Positions 48,149-55,333 of a DNA stretch of 64,000 nt are shown one piece after another. The translations under genes were made by a program, and so were the position numbers. The DNA lies in the NCBI RefSeq assembly GCF_016863015.1, contig NZ_BOOB01000009.1, forward strand, positions 352,308 through 416,307, written 5' to 3'. The notes under the pieces are model-generated. The model did not search any database and had not been told where the DNA came from. It was given only the letters and a program-made list of their open reading frames with translations. Position 1 is the first letter of the stretch. The number at the start of each line of letters is the position of its first letter. The stretch is from Microbispora amethystogenes. Its GTDB lineage: Bacteria > Actinomycetota > Actinomycetes > Streptosporangiales > Streptosporangiaceae.

Positions 48149-48562
48149 TCAGCCGTGCGCGGCGGCCTCGATGGCCTGCTTCATCTCCGCCGCGCCGCGT
48201 TCCATGCGGATCCGGATGTCGGCCGCACGCGTGTGCGGCAGGACATCGGTGATCCAGATCAGCCGGCCCGACCTGTCGCCCTCGGACCGGACCTCGAACG
48301 TGGCGTGGTGGAACTCCACCGGCGGCCGCGCGCCCTCGACCACGCAGTAGGCGAGGCGGCGGGCCTCGTCATCGATCCCGACGACCAGTTCGCGGACCAC
48401 GTGCCCGTCGGGAAAGGTCAGGAACCGCTGGTCGCCCTCGATCCGGGTGCCGGTGACGCGGCCCGGCAGCAGGCGCTCGTGCACGGCGCCGACATCGCGC
48501 AGCACGTCCCAGATGTGCTCGGGGGAGGCGTCGATCACGATCTCATGACGAACGGAGGCCAT
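48149..48562 (-). CDS. SRPBCC / polyketide-cyclase-like protein
   Basis: A 137-residue START-like fold protein. The N-terminus [20 protein letters not shown] is the standard SRPBCC opening, and the last helix ([13 protein letters not shown]) is typical. It binds hydrophobic ligands in a cavity; the substrate is unknown. ATG at 48562. The frame continues upstream through tRNA-Pro, but that extension is fortuitous. It is convergent with the VOC gene. Confidence 0.88.
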   Translation of the reverse strand: MASVRHEIVIDASPEHIWDVLRDVGAVHERLLPGRVTGTRIEGDQRFLTFPDGHVVRELVVGIDDEARRLAYCVVEGARPPVEFHHATFEVRSEGDRSGRLIWITDVLPHTRAADIRIRMERGAAEMKQAIEAAAHG

Positions 48563-48680
48563 GCGGCGGGGGTCCTTTCCGGCGACTCGTCCTGATCGAA
48601 GCAGCCACGACACCGGCCTCCGAAGCCGGAGAAGGCCGCTTCCGATGATCGGAGGCGGCCTTCGCGTCGGGTGGTGCTGG

Positions 48681-48754
48681 TCGGGGCGACAGGATTTGAA
48701 CCTGCGACTTCTTGCTCCCAAAGCAAGCGCGCTACCAAGCTGCGCCACGCCCCG
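48681..48754 (-). tRNA. tRNA-Pro (TGG)
   Basis: A 74-nt cloverleaf on the minus strand. The acceptor stem CGGGGCG pairs with CGCCCCG and A is the discriminator. The anticodon loop TTTGGGA is closed by CTTGC/GCAAG, giving anticodon TGG. The T-arm contains GGTTCAAATCC. All stems are intact. CCA is not encoded. Confidence 0.96.
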
Positions 48755-48844
48755 TCTCGCCGGTTGCGCGAGCGCTCCGAGACTCCGGTACGCTTACGCC
48801 CTGACGACCGGATGAAGTCTAGACCAGATGAACACCGGGCGCGC

Positions 48845-48915
48845 GCGGACGTAGCTCAATGGTAGAGCCCCAGTCTTCCAAACTGGCTACGCGGGTTCGA
48901 TTCCCGTCGTCCGCT
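48845..48915 (+). tRNA. tRNA-Gly (TCC)
   Basis: A 71-nt cloverleaf. The acceptor stem GCGGACG pairs with CGTCCGC. The anticodon loop CTTCCAA (anticodon TCC) is closed by CCAGT/ACTGG, and the T-loop is TTCGATT. The gene is divergent from tRNA-Pro, with 90 nt between. Its 3' half is the target duplicated 959 bp downstream. Confidence 0.96.
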
Positions 48916-48970
48916 CTCACCACGAAAGGCCAGGTCACCCCTACGGGGAGCCTGGCCTTCGCGATCTCAG
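48874..48970 (+). repeat. Direct repeat copy 1 (attachment site within tRNA-Gly)
   Basis: From the anticodon loop through the tRNA-Gly 3' end and its terminator. It matches 49833-49930 with few mismatches. The start inside a tRNA anticodon arm is typical for tyrosine-integrase attachment sites. This copy keeps the tRNA intact. Confidence 0.8.
48926..48959 (+). terminator. tRNA-Gly terminator
   Basis: AAGGCCAGG (48926-48934) pairs with CCTGGCCTT (48951-48959), with an inner CCCC/GGGG stem, 10 nt after the tRNA. A second copy lies at 49885-49919 within the duplicated segment. Confidence 0.85.
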
Positions 48971-49009
48971 ACAACTGTCTTCGATCTTCCGTGCCGCACA
49001 CGTGCCATT

Positions 49010-49366
49010 TCACGCTTCGATCTTGGTTTCGGCCGCCGCCTTGAACGCCTGCCCGAGGGCTTTCGCGATGGCCTGGTCTCGGTCCTTCGTCGCGTGCAGG
49101 CAGATCAGCGCGGCCCGAGTGGACGAGTGGCCCATGCGTGCCATCAGCTCCTTGAGGCCGGCACCGCCCCATCTCAGGGTCGTGAAGGTCGCCAGGAGCA
49201 CCAGTGCCCGACACCTCCTTGGGATCACGTCGAGGACTTGGTAAGCGGGATGACCTCGCGCTCGGGAGTGTCCGGAGTGCCGGCGGCCCAACTGCTCCGC
49301 GGTACTTCGGGTGCGTCGTATCAGCGCCGGTCGCTCCGCTTCCGTCTGGTGGCCTTCCGCCGTCAT
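49010..49366 (-). pseudogene. Tyrosine integrase remnant (internally deleted, catalytic Tyr lost)
   Basis: A 118-residue frame with two pieces of a phage-type integrase joined together. The N-terminal piece (VIPRRCRALVLLATFTTLRW) matches the start of the catalytic domain around the first Arg. It jumps directly to LKELMARMGHSSTRAALICLHAT, the C-terminal end. About 100 residues holding the His-x-x-Arg region are missing, and the nucleophile position reads Cys (ALIC) instead of Tyr (ALIY). The gene points towards tRNA-Gly, as integrases next to attL do. It cannot be active. Confidence 0.82.
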
Positions 49367-49384
49367 GGCTTACAGTCGCTCACC

Positions 49385-49630
49385 ATGTTTGGCCCCCGAA
49401 TTTTTTTGATACTGGGTTCACTCGCGCTTCTCATCGGCGGGTGCCAAGCCGCAGGCAGCGCCGGAAGATACGCCCCTGGACGGCCCATCGTTTTCGCCCT
49501 GGTCGGCATCGGCTTGATGCTTGGCGCGCTTGTCCTGGCCGTCATCGAACAGCGAGAAAAAAAGCAAGAGCCTCCGGCAGGGGCACTCCGACCCCAGGAT
49601 GATCGCCAGGAGCAGGAGCCAGGTTCGTAG
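49385..49630 (+). CDS. Small membrane protein inside the tRNA-Gly relic
   Basis: An 81-residue frame from ATG 49385. It has two hydrophobic segments (IFLILGSLALLIGG and IVFALVGIGLMLGALVLAVI) and a charged tail (EQREKKQEPP...DRQEQEPGS). This composition is protein-like and the DNA is less GC-rich than its surroundings. I do not recognise it. It may be surviving cargo of the integrated element. Confidence 0.5.
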   Translation: MFGPRIFLILGSLALLIGGCQAAGSAGRYAPGRPIVFALVGIGLMLGALVLAVIEQREKKQEPPAGALRPQDDRQEQEPGS

Positions 49631-49671
49631 TGGCAGGGGAGGCGTGTGCGTCCGCGTACCGAGATCTCCCG

Positions 49672-49687
49672 AACTGGCTACGCGGGT
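49672..49687 (+). repeat. Third short fragment of the tRNA-Gly site
   Basis: Sixteen bases identical to 48881-48896 of tRNA-Gly (AACTGGCTACGCGGGT), lying between the two long repeat copies. It could be a further degraded attachment site from a nested insertion. Confidence 0.6.
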
Positions 49688-49832
49688 AGCAGGGGCTTCA
49701 AAATCTGTTCTGTGGCGGCGCTGCCTGCCCGCTACCGCACCTCCTGCCATCTACTCTCTGCGATCATGTTGACACGCTCTATCCAGCGCGCAGCGGGTAT
49801 GGCGAGCCAAGGCGTCGCCTGCATTGCCGAAA

Positions 49833-49930
49833 TCGTCCAAAATGGCTACGCGGGTTCGATTCCGGTCGTTCGCTCTTTACACGAAAGGCCAGGTCGCCCC
49901 GTACGGGGAGCCTGGCCTTTCGTTGTCTCA
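49833..49930 (+). repeat. Direct repeat copy 2 (attachment site remnant)
   Basis: A second copy of the tRNA-Gly 3' half plus terminator. It starts TCGTCCAAAATGGCTACGC and carries several changes in the tRNA part (for example CCGGTCGTTCGC for CCCGTCGTCCGC). It is not a functional tRNA because the 5' half is missing. It marks the outer end of the small relic. Confidence 0.8.
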
Positions 49931-49997
49931 GAAGAGTCTCCGCCGAAGCCGGGGCGGTCCACCGTGCTTCGCATTGGCCTTGCGTGATCATGTCCGG

Positions 49998-50525
49998 ATG
50001 GACACTCGTTTCCTTGCCATCGCTGAGCTGGCAGAAGCCCCGTCCGCGGCGGTCGTGGTCGACGTCATGCGTGCCTTCACAGTGGCTGCCTGGGCCTTCG
50101 CCCGAGGAGCGGAGAAGATCGTTCTCGCTGAGTCCCTGGACGAAGCCCTGGCGCTCAAGGCCCGCCACTCGGACTGGGTGGCGCTCAAGGACGGCCCACC
50201 GGCGGCCGGGTTCGACGCCGTCAACTCGCCGGGCCTGCTGCGATCTGCCGACCTCGGCGGACGGACCGTCGTGCAGAAGACCACGGCAGGGACGGTCGGC
50301 GCCCTCTCGGTAAAGGAGGCGTCGCTCGTGCTGTGCGCCGGCTTCGTGGTGGCGGAGGCGACGGCTCGGCTCCTGCGCATACGCGGGTGCGGCAGCGTCA
50401 CGTTCGTGGTCACCGGCGACGACGGGCGCGCCGACGAGGATCTGGCGTGCGCCGAATACATCGCCCAGAGGGCCACCGGGGCCGGGGCGGACGCAGCCGG
50501 GTTCCTCCGCCGCGCCGGAGAGTGA
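49998..50525 (+). CDS. ComB/2-phosphosulfolactate phosphatase-like protein, cut by an in-frame TGA
   Basis: A 175-residue protein from ATG 49998. [23 protein letters not shown] and [13 protein letters not shown] are characteristic of the ComB family, whose founding member hydrolyses 2-phosphosulfolactate in coenzyme M synthesis; the actinobacterial role is unknown. The frame meets TGA at 50523-50525 but continues in the same frame to 50699 with protein-like sequence ([20 protein letters not shown]), which would restore the usual size of about 233 residues. It is therefore probably a recently truncated gene. Confidence 0.75.
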   Translation: MDTRFLAIAELAEAPSAAVVVDVMRAFTVAAWAFARGAEKIVLAESLDEALALKARHSDWVALKDGPPAAGFDAVNSPGLLRSADLGGRTVVQKTTAGTVGALSVKEASLVLCAGFVVAEATARLLRIRGCGSVTFVVTGDDGRADEDLACAEYIAQRATGAGADAAGFLRRAGE

Positions 50526-50732
50526 CGCGCCGCCGCCGAGCTCACAGAGGGCGTACGGCAAGGAGCCCATCCTGACGACGTCGCACTCTGTCTTGAGCTC
50601 GACCGGTTTCCCTTCGCCATGGTGGCGGCCGTGGAGGACTCGCTCATGGTCCTTCGCGCGTACGCCATGCCTCCACTGGACGACGAGGCTTCGATCTGAT
50701 CGCTGCTTTGGGGCGGCACTCCGAGCATGGCG

Positions 50733-52217
50733 TCACCAGGGGCGATCGAGGGCCATTGTGGCGAGGTGACGGGCGATGCCGGCGGTGTCGGTGTTCTGGA
50801 CGTTGCTGAGCACGACCACCTCGATGTCGTCGTCGGGCAGGTACATGTTGCTCGCCGTGTAGCCCTGGAAGAGACCCGGATGGTACCGGAGCCGGTGCCC
50901 CTGGAGCCGGTCGACGAGCCAGCCGAAGGCGTACGCGCTCGACGGCAGGTTGAGGCAGCCGGTGGAGGGGCACGGCGCCTGTGGCGTGAACGCCTGCTTG
51001 ACGGTGGCGGGTGGCGCGACCCGGTACGAGCCGAACGCCCGGTCCCAGCGGGCGAGGTCGTCGATGGTGGAGTAGATGCCGGTCGCGGCGAACAGTTCGG
51101 AGCCGTTGAGGAGCGGGGCCGGTGATCCGAGCGTGTAGTAACCCTTCGCGTACCCGTCGGGCGGATATCCCCGGCTGTAACCGGTGTGCCGGAGGTTCAG
51201 GGGGCCGGTGATCAGCTTGTGCAGCACGACGCCGTAGGGCTGGTGCGTCACCGCCTGGATGATCGCGCCGGCCAGGACGTAGCCGGAGTTGCTGTACTTC
51301 CAACTGGTGCCGGGCTCGAAGTCCAGCGGGAGGTCCACGATCTGCTGGATGAGTCGCCGGGTCGTGGTCGGTCGTGTGATGTTGGCAAGGTAGCTGGGCA
51401 GCTTCTCGATGTTGGGGATGCCCGTGGTGTGGTTGAGCGCCTCGCGGATCGTGATGGGCCGCCATGCCGTCGGGCAGGCCTTGATGTATGCCGGGACGAG
51501 ATACGGGCAGACCCGGTCGTCCAGCCCGAGCAGCCCGCGGTCGCGCAGTTTCAGCACGAGCATCGAGGTGAACTGCTTGGTGATCGACATGACCCGGTAG
51601 ACCGTGTCCGGCCGGTTGGGGATGTGCCTGGCCTCGTCGGCCTCACCGGCGGCGAAACGCGCGAGCACCTCGCCGCGCCGCACCACCAGCGCCGACCCGG
51701 TGAACTGCTTTCTCGCGGCCAGATCCCGCAGATATGCCAGCATCGCCGCGCTGGTGGCGTCATCACGCGGCGCGGGCGACGTGGACAGGGGGTCCGACTT
51801 CTGAATCGATTGGTCCGTGAGGTCGCCGACCGGTGCGCCCGAATTCTGGTCCGGCTGGTTCACGGCGTCCGACAGGCCGTACTGGTCGCTGTAGGAATTC
51901 GCGACCGCGTCCGAGTTCTGCCAGTTGTACGGCATGGCCCGCGAATCCGTCCCGCCCTTCTGCGCCGGTGTGACGGCCAGCGTGATGTCGCGGAGCAACT
52001 GCTGGCGCTGGCGCTGCCGCTCGTGCTCCCACTGACGCTGCCTGTTGTGCTGCCGGGCGTGATTGCGCTCGTGCGCTCTTCCATGGTCGCGTACGCCGGG
52101 GTGCGGGCCGGTCGCGACGGCGTCCGCGGCGATGGCGGGAGTGCCCAAAGGCGCGGCCCCGCCGGTCAGCGCGGAGAGGATCGCAAGGAACCCGACCATA
52201 TCTGGACGCTTGAGCAT
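50733..52217 (-). CDS. Secreted serine hydrolase (class C beta-lactamase/D,D-peptidase fold)
   Basis: A 494-residue exported enzyme. The signal peptide (KRPDMVGFLAILSALTGGAAPL) is followed by an unusual Arg/Gln/His-rich linker (about 45-72). The serine-hydrolase domain from about 150 has SITK (nucleophile Ser and Lys), YSNSGY (Tyr-x-Asn) and HPGLFQG in place of the KTG box. The family includes D-aminopeptidases, esterases and beta-lactamases, and the substrate is not determined. ATG 52217 has GGGGGAG 3-4 nt upstream. Confidence 0.88.
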   Translation of the reverse strand: MLKRPDMVGFLAILSALTGGAAPLGTPAIAADAVATGPHPGVRDHGRAHERNHARQHNRQRQWEHERQRQRQQLLRDITLAVTPAQKGGTDSRAMPYNWQNSDAVANSYSDQYGLSDAVNQPDQNSGAPVGDLTDQSIQKSDPLSTSPAPRDDATSAAMLAYLRDLAARKQFTGSALVVRRGEVLARFAAGEADEARHIPNRPDTVYRVMSITKQFTSMLVLKLRDRGLLGLDDRVCPYLVPAYIKACPTAWRPITIREALNHTTGIPNIEKLPSYLANITRPTTTRRLIQQIVDLPLDFEPGTSWKYSNSGYVLAGAIIQAVTHQPYGVVLHKLITGPLNLRHTGYSRGYPPDGYAKGYYTLGSPAPLLNGSELFAATGIYSTIDDLARWDRAFGSYRVAPPATVKQAFTPQAPCPSTGCLNLPSSAYAFGWLVDRLQGHRLRYHPGLFQGYTASNMYLPDDDIEVVVLSNVQNTDTAGIARHLATMALDRPW

Positions 52218-52402
52218 TTTCTCCCCCAGGAAAGGTGCCAATGTCCCGGAATTCCTGACATGTCGCTGAATCGAGCGATTCTCGTCGGGAATGCCTGACG
52301 GGCCATTTCTCTGGGGGCTTGTTCTCTCTCCGGTGGCGTCACAAACGGCGGCCGGTGCGGTTTTCCCTGCGCATATGAATGTGTTTTGCGGGAGCTGTTT
52401 CG

Positions 52403-52789
52403 TCAGAGCCGCCCGGCGTCGCCGGGGTTTCGGGGCAGCCAGCGCAGCGCCGCGTCGAGGCAGTCCTCGGGGCTGTTGTTGAAGGCGATGGCGGCGTCGG
52501 GCAGATGCCGCCGCACCAGGTTGATCAGTTTCTCGAAGAACCCGAGCAGCGGTTCGTGCCTGCGGATGCCGCCCCCGATCACCACGACGGCGTAGTCGTC
52601 GCGGCGCAGCGCCTCCACGACCACCGCTTCGGTGTCGTCGTCCAGTGCCAGCAGGCACCAGTCGGCCTCGACGCCGCTGTCGGCGAAACGGGCCCGCCCG
52701 CGTGCGATCCCGGCCAGTATCGGTTCCGGATCCCAGTCCTCAAGCTTGGCCGGATCGAGACCGACCACCAGTACTCGTGCCGCTGCCAC
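52403..52789 (-). CDS. Small Rossmann-like protein of unknown function
   Basis: A 128-residue protein with GTG start and GGAGG 4-5 nt upstream. It starts with a beta strand (ARVLVVGLDPAKLEDWDPEPI) and later has DDYAVVVIGGGIRRHEPLLGFFEKL, which suggests an alternating alpha/beta receiver-like fold. No catalytic motif is identifiable. It lies upstream of the serine hydrolase gene on the same strand, 185 nt apart, so a joint transcript is possible but not evident. Confidence 0.7.
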   Translation of the reverse strand: MAAARVLVVGLDPAKLEDWDPEPILAGIARGRARFADSGVEADWCLLALDDDTEAVVVEALRRDDYAVVVIGGGIRRHEPLLGFFEKLINLVRRHLPDAAIAFNNSPEDCLDAALRWLPRNPGDAGRL

Positions 52790-52862
52790 GCGTCCTCCTC
52801 GCGGAACGTCGCCACGCCGCCTGACAGTGAAGGCGCCTGACGGCCTCTGCCCGGGAGCGCTG

Positions 52863-52935
52863 GTCGGGGGGAAGATCTGAACCTGCGACTTCCTGCTCGA
52901 AGCGGGCGCGCCACCAGGTCGCGCCGTCCCTCACA
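52863..52935 (-). pseudogene. Decayed tRNA-Pro copy with duplicated flank
   Basis: The segment aligns with tRNA-Pro at 48681-48754: shared AACCTGCGACTTC and neighbouring blocks. However, the acceptor stem and anticodon arm are broken and the anticodon region is deleted (CTGCTCGAAGCGGG). The similarity continues beyond it into the tRNA-Pro/tRNA-Gly spacer (GTACGCTCACGCCC, GAAGCCTAGACC) to about 53030, ending near a remnant of the tRNA-Gly start. It is an old duplication, not a working tRNA. Confidence 0.8.
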
Positions 52936-53067
52936 CCGGGTGCACGGGTGATCCGGAGACCCCTGTACGCTCACGCCCCGTCGATCGAATGAAGCCTAGA
53001 CCGGTAACACGCCGGGCGCACCGGGACGCGGTGCGAGACGGGCCGCCGGCGGGCCCGGCGATCGAGG

Positions 53068-53967
53068 TCAGCGCTCGAGTCCTCGGGGGTTCAACAGCTC
53101 GGTGACCCGGAGGAACCCGTCCGTGCCGTGACCACGGCCGATGACCCGGCGGGCGAGACCTTCGGCCGCGCGCATCACCCCCGCGTCGATGCCGTGCGAC
53201 TCGGACACGTGGACGACATGGGCCATGGACGACACCGCCGAGGTGATCGGATTGACCTCGCCGGGGAACCTGCCGTGGTCCACGTCCACCGCGCCCTGTT
53301 CGAATATCGGCGGCAGGACGGCGCCGATTCCCTTCGCGAACGGCGCCAGCTCTCGCCCGGTGACTCCCTCCGCCCTCGCCACGGCGAGCGCGTGCGCGTA
53401 CCCCGCCATCGCGGTCCAGAAGATGTCGAGCAGGGCGATGTCGTACGCCGCGGCCCTGCCGATGTCCTCGCCGAGGTGGGCATGGGTGCCACCCAGCTCG
53501 TCCAGCACCGGCTTGTGCTCCCGGTAGAGCTCCTCCGGGCCGCTGTGGAGGAACACCGCGGCGGGGGTTCCGATGGTCGGGGCCGGTGTCATCACGGCGC
53601 CGTCCAGATACCCGATGCCGCGCCTGGCCGCCCAGGCTCCGGTGTTCCGGGCACGGGCAGGGGTGTCGGCGGTCAGGTTCACGATCGTGCGTCCCTTGAG
53701 CGCGCGGGCGACCGCGTCACCCCGCATGATCGCGTCTACCGCGTCGTAGTTCACCACGCAGATCACGGTGACGCCGCTCGCCGCGACCGCCTCCTCGGGT
53801 GACCGGGCGCCGGACGCGCCCCGCTCGACCAGCTCGCGGTTCTTGCCGGGGGTCCGGTTCCAGACCGTCGTGGGCAGCCCGGCGTCCAGGAAGGCGCCGG
53901 CCAGCGCCCGGCCCATGGGCCCCAGGCCCAGCACGGTGACGGCAGACTGTCGGGTGTGCGAGATCAA
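53068..53967 (-). CDS. Imine reductase-like NAD(P)-dependent oxidoreductase
   Basis: A 299-residue protein of the beta-hydroxyacid dehydrogenase/imine reductase fold. The Rossmann motif VLGLGPMGRALAGAF is followed by VWNRTPGK (NADPH-favouring Arg) and, in the C-terminal helical domain, AAYDIALLDIFWTAM. Imine reductases reduce cyclic imines; a hydroxyacid dehydrogenase is the alternative. TTG 53967 has AGGAG 8 nt upstream; TTG 53991 is longer. It diverges from an HxlR regulator only 50 nt away, which probably controls it. Confidence 0.85.
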   Translation of the reverse strand: MISHTRQSAVTVLGLGPMGRALAGAFLDAGLPTTVWNRTPGKNRELVERGASGARSPEEAVAASGVTVICVVNYDAVDAIMRGDAVARALKGRTIVNLTADTPARARNTGAWAARRGIGYLDGAVMTPAPTIGTPAAVFLHSGPEELYREHKPVLDELGGTHAHLGEDIGRAAAYDIALLDIFWTAMAGYAHALAVARAEGVTGRELAPFAKGIGAVLPPIFEQGAVDVDHGRFPGEVNPITSAVSSMAHVVHVSESHGIDAGVMRAAEGLARRVIGRGHGTDGFLRVTELLNPRGLER

Positions 53968-54017
53968 TGATTCAACTCCTGCTGAGACCAAGACGAACCT
54001 GGTGATAGGGGTGGAAG

Positions 54018-54368
54018 ATGACGCGCAGCCGTGCCCGGGACGCGAACGTGTGCGGGGTGACCGCCGCGATCGCCGTGATCGACGGCAAGTGGAAGACGAT
54101 CCTGCTCTGGCTCCTGGAGTCTCGTCCGCACCGGCCCGGCGAGCTGCGCAGGCGACTGCCGGGGCTCACGGAGAAGGTGCTGACCCAGACGCTGCGGGAG
54201 ATGGAGGCCGACGGCCTCGTCCATCGCGAGGTGCACGATGTACGGCCGCTGAAGACGGTGTACTCACTGACCGCGTTCGGCCGTGAGCTCTCGGAGGCGC
54301 TGGCGCCTCTTTCCGACTGGGGTCACCGCCGCCTGGAGAAACTGAGCGAGTCCCAGGCGAACTCGTAG
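54018..54368 (+). CDS. HxlR-family transcriptional regulator
   Basis: A 116-residue winged-helix repressor: AIAVIDGKWKTILLWLL, RPGELRRRLPGLTEKVLTQTLREME and DGLVHREVHDVRPLKTVYSLT are the standard HxlR blocks. One Cys near the N-terminus (NVCGVT) is at the position used for redox or electrophile sensing in some members. ATG at 54018. It is divergent from the imine-reductase-like gene, the usual target arrangement. Confidence 0.93.
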   Translation: MTRSRARDANVCGVTAAIAVIDGKWKTILLWLLESRPHRPGELRRRLPGLTEKVLTQTLREMEADGLVHREVHDVRPLKTVYSLTAFGRELSEALAPLSDWGHRRLEKLSESQANS

Positions 54369-54578
54369 CCTGCGCCGACCTCCTCCTCCTGCTTGTGCCC
54401 GGCGGTCCCCCGGCTGTCACGAGCAAGTTTCAGGCTGCCCCGGCCCGGCTGCCAAGTACCCACAAAAAGGTGGCTACAGCGGTGATACGAGTCGTGCCCT
54501 GCCCCCGCAGGGTGTCCGCACGATCCGCTGTCTCGGGCATCCCACGGCGAATCGGTGACCGGAAGTCCGGGCGGGAGG

Positions 54579-55058
54579 TCAGTCGCCGGCCCGGAAGAGG
54601 GCCCAGACGGCCTTGCCGCCGTCGTCGAGGGCGTCCCAGCCCCAGGCCTGGCTGTAGGTCTCCACGATGTAGAGGCCGCGGCCGTGCTCGGAGACGAAGT
54701 CGGGCTGCACGGGAGCGGGAGCCTCGTCACTCGGGTCGGAGACGGCGAGCAGGACGTGGGGCGCGAGGCGGAGGAGCGTCAGCGTTATCGGGTGGCCGGT
54801 CGTCCGCCGCGCCGGATACAGCGCGTAACGAACAGCGTTCGTGACCAGTTCGCTCACGACCAGCGCCGCGTCGTCACCCAGCTCCGGCAGCCCCCACCGC
54901 TGCAGGGTCGTCCTCGTGACGTCGCGCGCGGTCTTGACCGAATCGGCTTGCGGGGCAAGGGGGCACATCGCCGTATCGGACGCGCACACCGCCCTCCGGA
55001 ACCAGCCGAATCCCACGTCGCGGGTCAGCTGGCCGACGGATTTGGGCTCGTCCGACAT
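54579..55058 (-). CDS. RsbW-like ATP-binding protein (HATPase_c)
   Basis: A 159-residue GHKL ATPase of the anti-sigma kinase type: N-box VVSELVTNAVRYAL, G1 box VSDPSDEAP, G2 HGRGLYIVE. Small versions of this kind are numerous in actinobacteria, often paired with an XRE-DUF5753 regulator as here, and their partners are generally unknown. ATG at 55058; a longer frame to 55169 runs through a palindrome and is unlikely. Confidence 0.9.
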   Translation of the reverse strand: MSDEPKSVGQLTRDVGFGWFRRAVCASDTAMCPLAPQADSVKTARDVTRTTLQRWGLPELGDDAALVVSELVTNAVRYALYPARRTTGHPITLTLLRLAPHVLLAVSDPSDEAPAPVQPDFVSEHGRGLYIVETYSQAWGWDALDDGGKAVWALFRAGD

Positions 55059-55095
55059 GGTTGCCCGTACCTCCCGCTGGCCTGGATCGAGGGCT

Positions 55096-55121
55096 GGTGC
55101 ATATTTGGCCCAATATGCACC
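55096..55121. promoter_or_regulatory. Perfect palindrome between divergent regulator genes
   Basis: GGTGCATATT (55096-55105) and AATATGCACC (55112-55121) form a perfect 10-bp inverted repeat around TGGCCC. It lies 38 nt before the ATPase gene and 213 nt before the XRE gene. It is AT-rich in a GC-rich background and is a probable operator, perhaps for the adjacent XRE protein. Confidence 0.65.
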
Positions 55122-55333
55122 TAGACATGATGGAACACCCCGTCCCACTGCTGCAAGACCCAAATGCACGTGCAGTCGTCACGTGCAAACGCACACGCCA
55201 AACGTTCCCACCCTCAGAGACACGTAGATCAGACCTTGTCATCGAGGCCCGAAGTGGTGACACTGTGTGGGCTGGGGGTGTCGTGCGGGTCGTCCCTTGG
55301 CGGCACACAGAGCCGAGGTGAGAGGGAGGCGCC

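Noticed and set aside
48563..48748. Longer SRPBCC protein
   Set aside because: The extension reads through tRNA-Pro; the standard SRPBCC start [12 protein letters not shown] begins at 48562.
50523..50525. TGA as selenocysteine codon in the ComB-like gene
   Set aside because: The family has no Cys/Sec at this place and no SECIS-like hairpin follows directly; a nonsense change is simpler.
52863..52935. A second working tRNA-Pro
   Set aside because: Acceptor and anticodon stems do not pair and the anticodon region is shortened, so it is listed as a pseudogene.
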